DNA of 7,704 nucleotides, taken from positions 1 to 7,704 of the forward strand of contig CAMDBQ010000063.1 in NCBI GenBank assembly GCA_945889365.1, written 5' to 3'. This DNA comes from Legionella genomosp. 1. GTDB taxonomy: Bacteria; Pseudomonadota; Gammaproteobacteria; Legionellales; Legionellaceae. Position numbers and translations under genes: made by a program. A model generated the notes under the pieces. It did no database searches. It was not told the DNA's origin and saw only the letters and a program-made list of their open reading frames with translations. Below are positions 1-5,180 of the stretch, in pieces. Every line of letters begins with the position of its first letter. Positions within the stretch are counted from its first letter, which is position 1.

Positions 1-1975
1 GACTATTCTCTGGAATATTAAACGCCGCTTGAAACTCCGGCATATTCGCAAACGAACCATTCACGCGATACATGGCCGGTGGATGTGGATCAATGGTTAC
101 CAATCTGCGAGCTTCTTCTGGTCGCATATTGTTTGCCCATGCATGTGCCGCACCTATGAAAAACTGTTGATCAGGTGTAAATCCATTGATGGTTTTTGCA
201 TTTTTATAGCCAGAAGATTCATGGAACGCTCGGAAAGCCAACGTAAGGCCACCTAAATCTGCCGTGGCCTCACCTACCACAAGCTCGCCATTAACCGGCA
301 TATCCCCCGCGACTTTATACTGTGAATACTGATGCACAATACATTCTGTTGCCGCTTTAAATTTTTTCAAGTCTTCTGGAGTCCACCAATCATGAAGATT
401 GCCCTGACCGTCAAATTTAGCGCCTTGATCATCAAAGCCATGGGTTATTTCATGACCTATGACAAAACCTATTGAGCCATAATTTACAGCGGCAGGTGCT
501 GCTGGGTCAAAAAATGGAGGCTGTAAAATCCCTGTTGGGAAGTTGATGTTATTCATTGACGGGTTGTAATAGGCATTGATCGTTTGAGGCGACATCTCCC
601 ACTCAACGCGGTCAACCGGCTTGCCAATTTTATCAAGATCACGCTTCACCAGAAATTGGTTGGCGCGGATAACATTGAGTACATAAGGGCCTCGATCAAT
701 GTTTAAGCTTGAATAATCCCACCATTTATCAGGATAACCAACGCGATCACCCATCATGGCTAATTTTTTAATAGCCGCTTTCCGAGTTGCCGGAGTCATC
801 CACTGCAGAGTTTTTAAATCATCGCGCAAGACGTTACGAATCGTTTGAGTCATCTCCAAAACATCGTGTTTGGCTGCGGGGGAAAAATATTGTTTAACAT
901 ACATTTTTCCTATGGCAAACGCTAAGGCGTTATCTTCTCTCTCAACAACACGCTTCCAACGAGGCTTTAATTTTTCAGCACCAGTCAACGCCGTTGTCAT
1001 CTTAAAGCTTGCGTCGACAAAAGGCGTAGATAAATAGGGCGCAAGAGAGGTTATCAGGCGCGCGTTCAAATAGATTTTCCATTCATCAATAGAATGGCTT
1101 TTTAATTCATGATTCATCGCTTTAATAAAATCAGGCATTGCCACGTTTAGACGTTTGATTTCAGGATGACCCATTGCTGAGAAATAGCCAGTCCACGAAA
1201 AATCAGGGGTGATTTTTTCCAGCTGCGCAATATCCATCATATGATAAATGGCTCGAGGATCGCGCTGAGCCGTTTGTGACATGGATGCAGTGGCCAAGGC
1301 CGTTTCTATTTTCAAGACTGTGTTGGCTGCAGATGCCGCCTTTGCAGTGTCAACGCCAGTTAAGGTAAATATGTTTACCAGGTAATCAATGTATGCGGCA
1401 CGAATGGTTATGAATTTCGCATCGTCTTTTAAATAGTAATCTCGATCAGGCAAGCCGAGACCGTCTTGTATAATAGCGGGAATCATATTGTTGCTATTGG
1501 CGAAATCCTGCATGCTGCCGAAACCAAAAAATGCATTGATACCCATTTGATGTAAATGGACGATTCCGGCAAGTAAATCAGCTTGAGTTTGGATGGCTTT
1601 GATGCGTGAAAACTCAGATTCAAGTGGCTTTATGCCTAATGAATTGATACGGGCTTCATCCATGCCGCTGAAATAAAAATCCCCGACTTTTTGTTCAATG
1701 CTGCCGGGTGTGGCCTGTTTGTCAGCGGCTGCATTAAGAATCAACTGACGTATTTGTTGCTGATTTTTTTCTTGTAATACATGAAACATACTCCAGCTGG
1801 AATATTCTTTTGGAATCGGGTTGTGTTTTTGCCATGAGCCATTGGCATAAACGTAAAAATTTTCTCTGGCCGGCGTTTTGGTGTCAAACCAGGTCAAATT
1901 CAAAGGATCAGTTGTTGGCGTCGCAACAGATGCTAGCGAGGTAAAGCTTGTAAGCAGTAGTGTGGTTAATCGCAT
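1..1975 (-). CDS. pepO: M13 (neprilysin/PepO) family zinc metallopeptidase, C-terminus cut by window edge
   Basis: This is a secreted zinc endopeptidase of the neprilysin family, expected to cleave peptides in the periplasm or outside the cell. The minus-strand frame is open from the ATG at 1975 to base 1, giving 658 codons. The catalytic HEITH motif is at residues 508-512 (ligands H508, H512, general base E509). The third ligand E569 lies in EATADLGG (569-576), where many relatives have ENxAD. The substrate-binding NAYY is at 467-470, and the active-site His/Arg pair is H631 and R637. Residues 1-18 look like a signal peptide (hydrophobic TLLLTSF, possible cleavage after SVA) with no lipobox cysteine. 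Judged by the family end (about 30 residues after the Arg), some 10-15 residues are missing beyond the window. The start is supported by AGGAG 8 bases upstream. It overlaps the end of pyrE by 10 bases, implying coupled translation. Family is certain; substrate unknown; the symbol is by family only. Confidence 0.93.
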   Translation of the reverse strand, partial: MRLTTLLLTSFTSLASVATPTTDPLNLTWFDTKTPARENFYVYANGSWQKHNPIPKEYSSWSMFHVLQEKNQQQIRQLILNAAADKQATPGSIEQKVGDFYFSGMDEARINSLGIKPLESEFSRIKAIQTQADLLAGIVHLHQMGINAFFGFGSMQDFANSNNMIPAIIQDGLGLPDRDYYLKDDAKFITIRAAYIDYLVNIFTLTGVDTAKAASAANTVLKIETALATASMSQTAQRDPRAIYHMMDIAQLEKITPDFSWTGYFSAMGHPEIKRLNVAMPDFIKAMNHELKSHSIDEWKIYLNARLITSLAPYLSTPFVDASFKMTTALTGAEKLKPRWKRVVEREDNALAFAIGKMYVKQYFSPAAKHDVLEMTQTIRNVLRDDLKTLQWMTPATRKAAIKKLAMMGDRVGYPDKWWDYSSLNIDRGPYVLNVIRANQFLVKRDLDKIGKPVDRVEWEMSPQTINAYYNPSMNNINFPTGILQPPFFDPAAPAAVNYGSIGFVIGHEITHGFDDQGAKFDGQGNLHDWWTPEDLKKFKAATECIVHQYSQYKVAGDMPVNGELVVGEATADLGGLTLAFRAFHESSGYKNAKTINGFTPDQQFFIGAAHAWANNMRPEEARRLVTIDPHPPAMYRVNGSFANMPEFQAAFNIPENS
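1957..1975 (-). other. Predicted signal-peptide start region of the M13 peptidase (N-terminal codons)
   Basis: The first codons encode MRLTTL, the start of a hydrophobic leader that continues through residue 18. One Arg follows Met and small residues lie near a probable signal peptidase I site after S16-V17-A18. There is no cysteine, so a lipoprotein is unlikely. This is a prediction from composition only. The mature protein would begin near T19. Confidence 0.55.
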
Positions 1976-2592
1976 CCGTAGAGCTCCTGGTAATGTTGCA
2001 ATTGTTCAACCTGCTGATGTTCATTATGCCGTTGCAAGTAATCTATTAAATCATACAAAGTAATAATTGATAGTACACGAATCCCTTGTTTTTGTATTTC
2101 AGCCAGTGTTGATTGACGAGATTCACCGCGCTCGCAACGATCAAGCGCAATAACCACAGCCGTTACCTGTCCGCCATGCGCATTGATGAGTTGTTGTGCT
2201 TCGCGAAATGCAGTTCCGGCGGTGATGACATCATCGATAATGACAGTATTACCTGTTAGAGGCGCACCAATCAACTGCCCGCCTTCCCCATGGGTTTTTA
2301 GTTCTTTGCGATTAAATGTGACCGTGGTATTGATGCCTGCTTCTGCAAGAGCGACTGCAGTGGTCGTGGCCAAGGGCAGGCCTTTATAGGCAGGTCCGAA
2401 CAGGTGTTGAAAATCAATTGAATTCTGAATTAAGGTCTGAGCATAGAATTGACCCAGTTGACGTAATGCATCGCCTTGATAAAACAGGCCAGCATTAAAG
2501 AAATAGGGACTTATACGACCCGATTTGAGGGTGAATTCACCGAATTTAAGTACGTTACAGTCCAATGCTAAACGAATAAACGCGTCTTTCAT
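1966..2592 (-). CDS. pyrE: Orotate phosphoribosyltransferase
   Basis: PyrE converts orotate and PRPP to orotidine 5'-monophosphate, the penultimate step of de novo UMP synthesis, in the cytoplasm as a dimer. The 208-residue product has the normal length (E. coli about 213) and resembles that enzyme throughout. The N-terminal FGEFTLKSGR block is at 17-26, followed by SPYFFNAGLF to residue 37. LFGPAYKGLPLATTTAVALA occupies 64-83. The flexible catalytic loop FNRKELKTHGEGG is at 93-105, and the PRPP-binding motif VIIDDVITAGTA at 117-128. The ATG has GGAG six bases upstream. The final codons overlap the start of the M13 peptidase by 10 bases (ATGCGATTAA), so the two are probably co-translated. pyrE next to a secreted peptidase has no obvious metabolic logic. 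It is divergent from the cold-shock gene. Confidence 0.97.
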   Translation of the reverse strand: MKDAFIRLALDCNVLKFGEFTLKSGRISPYFFNAGLFYQGDALRQLGQFYAQTLIQNSIDFQHLFGPAYKGLPLATTTAVALAEAGINTTVTFNRKELKTHGEGGQLIGAPLTGNTVIIDDVITAGTAFREAQQLINAHGGQVTAVVIALDRCERGESRQSTLAEIQKQGIRVLSIITLYDLIDYLQRHNEHQQVEQLQHYQELYGCD

Positions 2593-2622
2593 TTAATCTC
2601 CATGTAGTGCTTAATGTTAACT

Positions 2623-2647
2623 GGCCTTTAATTTTTTTAAAAACAAC
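2623..2647 (+). promoter_or_regulatory. A/T-rich UP-element-like tract upstream of the csp promoter
   Basis: A T-run followed by an A-run (centre 2631-2645) lies just upstream of the -35 hexamer, at about -40 to -60 from the predicted start. This is where the RNA polymerase alpha subunit contacts DNA at strong promoters. The assignment rests on position and composition only. The same tract could instead serve leftward transcription of pyrE, for which I found no convincing promoter of its own. Confidence 0.4.
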
Positions 2648-2676
2648 TTAACAATAAATAAAAAACTGTATATGCT
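2648..2676 (+). promoter_or_regulatory. Sigma70-type promoter for the cold-shock gene
   Basis: A -35 box TTAACA (2648-2653) and a -10 box TATGCT (2671-2676) are separated by exactly 17 bases. Transcription would start near 2683, giving a leader of roughly 75-80 nt. That is long for a 73-codon gene, but long structured leaders are common for cold-shock genes. Confidence 0.65.
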
Positions 2677-2701
2677 AAGATTGTTGTTGGTTGTATTTGT
2701 A

Positions 2702-2735
2702 GCCTAACACAAATTGCCATCCTAAAGGATTAGGC
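2702..2735 (+). promoter_or_regulatory. Leader RNA with competing helices upstream of csp
   Basis: The 3' arm TTAGGC (2730-2735) can pair with GCCTAA at 2702-2707 (6 bp) or, through TTAGG, with CCTAA at 2721-2725 (5 bp, AGGA loop). GCCATCC (2716-2722) can also form a bulged hairpin with GGAT and GGC (2727-2735, UAAA loop). These pairings exclude each other. A leader that changes fold with temperature is known for cspA mRNA of E. coli; applying that here is inference. No classical cold-box sequence was seen. Confidence 0.35.
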
Positions 2736-2746
2736 AGATAAATAAT

Positions 2747-2751
2747 AGGAG
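2747..2751 (+). promoter_or_regulatory. Ribosome binding site of csp
   Basis: AGGAG lies 8 bases before the ATG at 2760. The bases TAGGA (2746-2750) are complementary to TCCTA at 2720-2724 of the leader, so the site could be masked by upstream pairing. Confidence 0.75.
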
Positions 2752-2759
2752 ATAAGGAT

Positions 2760-2981
2760 ATGTCACAACGTGAAATGGGCCAAGTAAAATGGTTCAATGA
2801 AAAAAAAGGATTTGGATTTATTATTAATAATAACGGCGATGATATTTTTGTACATTACAAAGATATACAAGGCGTTGGCTTTAAAACCCTTCATGAAAAC
2901 GATTCAGTTAGTTACCTTACGGATAAAGGACCTAAAGGACTGAAAGCGCTTGAAGTGGCTATGGTCGGCGAACCAGCATAA
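2760..2981 (+). CDS. Cold-shock-domain RNA-binding protein (CspA family)
   Basis: This small single-domain protein of 73 residues folds as an OB barrel and binds single-stranded RNA or DNA. Family members melt mRNA secondary structure or act as antiterminators. The RNP1 motif KGFGFI is at 16-21 and RNP2 DIFVHY at 28-33, preceded by the conserved GQVKWFN (7-13) that opens the domain. The length matches the CspA/CspD group (about 67-74). Position 33 is Tyr where many members have HFS or HHS, a mild variation. The start is fixed by AGGAG at 2747-2751. The gene has its own promoter and long leader, is divergent from pyrE, and converges on hemF with only 20 bases between stop codons. Which paralogue this is (cold-induced, stationary-phase or constitutive) cannot be told from sequence, so no symbol is given. 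Confidence 0.95.
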   Translation: MSQREMGQVKWFNEKKGFGFIINNNGDDIFVHYKDIQGVGFKTLHENDSVSYLTDKGPKGLKALEVAMVGEPA

Positions 2982-3001
2982 AGATTGTGTTATTTTTGAG
3001 C

Positions 3002-3931
3002 TTAAACCCAATCGCGCGCCGGTAAAAAATCGGTATACAATTTCGCTTCTGCGCTATTTTGCTCAGGATGCCAGTTGTATTTCCAGGTAACCTCGGGTGG
3101 AAGCGACATGAGTATTGATTCCGTGCGGCCGCCTGATTGCAAGCCAAATAACGTGCCGCGATCATAGACTAAATTAAACTCTACATAACGGCCACGTCGA
3201 TACAACTGGAATGCTTTTTCATGTGTATCAAATGGATGGTCTTTTCGACGTGTTACGATCGGCGCATAAGCCGGAATAAAGTGATCGCCGATGCTTTGCA
3301 TGAGCTTAAAACTGTGTTCAAATCCATGTGCATGGTAGTCGTCGAAAAACAGACCGCCAATGCCGCGTGCTTCCTCGCGATGCTTAATGTAAAAATATTT
3401 GTCACACCAGGCTTTGAACTCTGGATAAATCTCATCGCCAAATGGTTGGCAAGCATTTTTTGCTGTTTGATGCCAATGTTGGCAGTCTTCTTCAAATCCA
3501 TAATAAGGGGTTAGATCAAATCCGCCGCCAAACCACCAAATCGGTGAAGCATCGTCTTTTTCGGCCACAAAAAATCGTACGTTTGCATGGGATGTAGGCA
3601 CGTATGGATTATTTGGATGAACCACCAAAGACACGCCCAATGCTGAAAATCGTCGTCCCGCCAGTTCAGGACGGCTGATACTGGCTGAAGGAGGCAGTTC
3701 TCCGCCTGAGACATGTGAAAAATTCACGCCAGCGGATGCAAATACTGCACCATTACTCATAACACGGGTAAGCCCTCCGCCACCTTGAGGGCGCGTCCAT
3801 GCATCCTCAATAAATTTACCGCGACCGTCCAATTGTTCCAGGGTTTGGCAACAGTTGTTTTGTAATTGCAACAGATAAGATTTGATTAAATCGATGGCGT
3901 TTTCAGGAAGTGTTTGCATGGTTTTATACAT
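3002..3931 (-). CDS. hemF: Oxygen-dependent coproporphyrinogen-III oxidase
   Basis: HemF uses O2 to decarboxylate two propionates of coproporphyrinogen III to vinyl groups, giving protoporphyrinogen IX in heme synthesis. It is a cytoplasmic homodimer. The 309-residue product matches E. coli HemF (299) end to end. The family signature is at 173-197 (KAWCDKYFYIKHREEARG, then IGGLFFD). The conserved histidines H105, H115, H154 and H184 correspond to E. coli 96, 106, 145 and 175 at a constant offset of 9. Also present are NFSHV (70-74), WWFGGGFDLTPYYGFEED (132-149) and the C-terminal GRYVEFNLVYDRGTLFGLQ block (247-265). The start is uncertain: the ATGs at 3931 (M1) and 3919 (M5) both lack a clear Shine-Dalgarno. 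The gene is divergent from dusA, and a Fur-box-like repeat lies about 40 bases upstream of the start. Confidence 0.97.
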   Translation of the reverse strand: MYKTMQTLPENAIDLIKSYLLQLQNNCCQTLEQLDGRGKFIEDAWTRPQGGGGLTRVMSNGAVFASAGVNFSHVSGGELPPSASISRPELAGRRFSALGVSLVVHPNNPYVPTSHANVRFFVAEKDDASPIWWFGGGFDLTPYYGFEEDCQHWHQTAKNACQPFGDEIYPEFKAWCDKYFYIKHREEARGIGGLFFDDYHAHGFEHSFKLMQSIGDHFIPAYAPIVTRRKDHPFDTHEKAFQLYRRGRYVEFNLVYDRGTLFGLQSGGRTESILMSLPPEVTWKYNWHPEQNSAEAKLYTDFLPARDWV

Positions 3932-3946
3932 ATATAAGCATATATT

Positions 3947-3974
3947 TTGTACAATACCATAAATGGGGTATAAT
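3947..3974 (+). promoter_or_regulatory. Strong sigma70-type promoter for dusA
   Basis: TTGTAC (3947-3952) and a perfect TATAAT (3969-3974) are separated by 16 bases. The start would be near 3981, giving a leader of about 67 nt before dusA. The -35 lies in the palindrome TTGTACAA (3947-3954). The -10 is overlapped by the Fur-like repeat, so a bound regulator would block it. Confidence 0.7.
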
Positions 3975-3987
3975 GACTATCATTTCT
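3969..3987. promoter_or_regulatory. Fur-box-like operator between hemF and dusA
   Basis: The core AATGA-CTA-TCATT (3972-3984) is a perfect 5-bp inverted repeat with the same half-sites and spacing as the core of the classical 19-bp Fur box (AATGA-TAA-TCATT). By hand alignment 13 of 19 positions match. It covers the dusA -10 and lies upstream of hemF. Iron control of a heme-synthesis gene would make sense, but binding is inferred. Confidence 0.4.
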
Positions 3988-4008
3988 TACTCGAAGTTTT
4001 GTTCAAAG

Positions 4009-4020
4009 ACCCAGCTGGGT
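4009..4020. repeat. Perfect 12-bp palindrome in the dusA leader
   Basis: ACCCAGCTGGGT reads identically on both strands. It lies in the predicted 5' untranslated region of dusA, about 28 bases downstream of the expected transcription start. It could be a dimer-binding operator or, in RNA, a short 4-bp hairpin with an AGCU loop. No regulator family is recognised. Confidence 0.4.
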
Positions 4021-4047
4021 ACTCAGTTTTAGTAATAGAGGATAGTA

Positions 4048-5076
4048 ATGCACATGTACCCCAACTTAATTTCCCCACTGTCAGTCGCACCTATGATCGA
4101 CTGGACCCACACGCATTTTCGCGTATTCATGCGCATGATTGCGCCTAAGGCGCTGTTATATACAGAGATGCAAACGTTAGGGGCTGTGACTAACAACCCA
4201 GACCGAGCGTTGGGTTTTCATGCAATGGAAAAACCGCTTGCCTTGCAATTGGGTGGTGCGGATCAAGATGGTTTGGTGAACTGCGCGCAACTTGCCGAAC
4301 AAGAAGGTTTTTCCGAAGTGAATTTAAATTTAGGTTGTCCAAGTGATCGAGTTCAGGCAGGTCGTTTTGGTGCTTGCTTAATGGCTGAGCCGAAACAAGT
4401 GGCTGATTGCATTCGTGCCATGAAACAAGCCGTGAGCATTCCCGTTACAGCTAAAACTCGAATTGGCATTGATACGCAGGATAGTTATGAATTTTTTTCA
4501 GACTTCGCTCATTGTTTGATTGATGCCGGTTGTGACAAGCTGATTGTGCATGCACGCAATGCTTGGCTGCATGGTTTGAATCCAAAACAGAATCGAACCA
4601 TTCCTCCGGTAAACTATGATTATGTATATAGAATAAAGCAGGAAATCCCCTCGGTTCCGGTTGTGATTAATGGCAATATCAATACGTTAGAAGAAATTAA
4701 TTCACATTTGGATCAAGTTGATGGTGTCATGTTAGGTCGACTTGTTTGTCAGAATCCATATGCATTGGGTGTTATACATCATGCATTGTACCCACGCATC
4801 CTGTTACGAACACGCGGTGAGATTCTGCAGGATTATATGACCTATGTTGAAGCCGTGCATTCAACGGGCGTGCCGATGAGTTTGTTGTTGAAACCCATAT
4901 TAAATATGGCTCACGCCATGCCAGGTTCTCGTGCTTGGAAAGAACGGCTGGGTCTTGTGCAACGCTCAGGGAATTGTGATGAATTGAGCGATGCAATCAA
5001 TTTATTCGTGGAGGCAGAGTTGCAAATCAGAGAGTTGTCGACTAGCATTCATACCCCTGAGTATGGGCTCATGTAG
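4048..5076 (+). CDS. dusA: tRNA-dihydrouridine synthase, DusA type (U20/U20a)
   Basis: DusA is an FMN-dependent, NADPH-using enzyme that reduces uridines 20 and 20a in the tRNA D-loop. The TIM-barrel core begins with SVAPMIDWT (12-20), followed by LLYTEM (36-41) and LALQLGG (64-70). The block NLNLGCPSDRVQAGRFGACL (92-111) carries the catalytic acid C97. Further landmarks are KTRIG (136-140), IVHARNAWL (166-174), INGN (207-210) and the FMN-phosphate GR at 230-231. The RVQ.G.FGACLM and HAR.AWL.GL.PK.NR blocks point to DusA rather than DusB or DusC. The product has 342 residues against about 330 in E. coli. AGAGGA at 4037-4042 supports the ATG at 4048 rather than the in-frame ATG six bases later. 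The gene appears monocistronic, with its own promoter and a large inverted repeat after the stop. Confidence 0.95.
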   Translation: MHMYPNLISPLSVAPMIDWTHTHFRVFMRMIAPKALLYTEMQTLGAVTNNPDRALGFHAMEKPLALQLGGADQDGLVNCAQLAEQEGFSEVNLNLGCPSDRVQAGRFGACLMAEPKQVADCIRAMKQAVSIPVTAKTRIGIDTQDSYEFFSDFAHCLIDAGCDKLIVHARNAWLHGLNPKQNRTIPPVNYDYVYRIKQEIPSVPVVINGNINTLEEINSHLDQVDGVMLGRLVCQNPYALGVIHHALYPRILLRTRGEILQDYMTYVEAVHSTGVPMSLLLKPILNMAHAMPGSRAWKERLGLVQRSGNCDELSDAINLFVEAELQIRELSTSIHTPEYGLM

Positions 5077-5105
5077 AGTTGTTGTCAGGTTAAAAAATTC
5101 TCTCG

Positions 5106-5143
5106 ATCCGTTCGGGCTGGGCTTCTCATCAGCCCGAACGGAT
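5106..5143 (+). repeat. 14-bp perfect inverted repeat after dusA (terminator-like stem, no U-tract)
   Basis: ATCCGTTCGGGCTG (5106-5119) is exactly complementary to CAGCCCGAACGGAT (5130-5143) across a 10-base loop. G-U pairs could extend it by one at each end. The stem is GC-rich and sits 29 bases after the dusA stop, where a terminator is expected. No T-run follows on the plus strand: the next bases are TTGAGG. A run of six A (5092-5097) would be the U-tract for leftward transcription, but it lies about 8 bases beyond the stem and no minus-strand gene ends here. It may be a weak or factor-dependent terminator, a 3'-end stabiliser or a dispersed repeat. Confidence 0.6.
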
Positions 5144-5180
5144 TTGAGGTTCAAACCAAATTAATAGTGTGTAAATAATA

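Noticed and set aside
1..1975. Suspicion that the M13 gene might be a pseudogene
   Set aside because: Every segment translated by hand stays open in one frame from the ATG to the window edge, and all catalytic motifs are in that frame. It merely lacks its stop because the window ends.
1878..2063. Plus-strand ORF across the peptidase/pyrE junction
   Set aside because: It is antisense to two well-supported genes, has no ribosome site or recognisable motif, and looks like a shadow frame.
3253..3514. Overlapping ORFs on both strands within hemF
   Set aside because: They lie inside the strongly conserved HemF coding frame and have no motifs or start signals of their own.
3963..4148. Possible 61-codon upstream ORF overlapping the dusA start
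   Set aside because: Its ATG lies upstream of the dusA -10 box and so would not be in that transcript. It has no Shine-Dalgarno, and most of its length is dusA read in another frame.
5144..5160. GGTTCAAACC before fabY resembles a tRNA T-loop
   Set aside because: The flanking bases do not form the 5-bp T stem, and no acceptor, D or anticodon arm can be placed around it.
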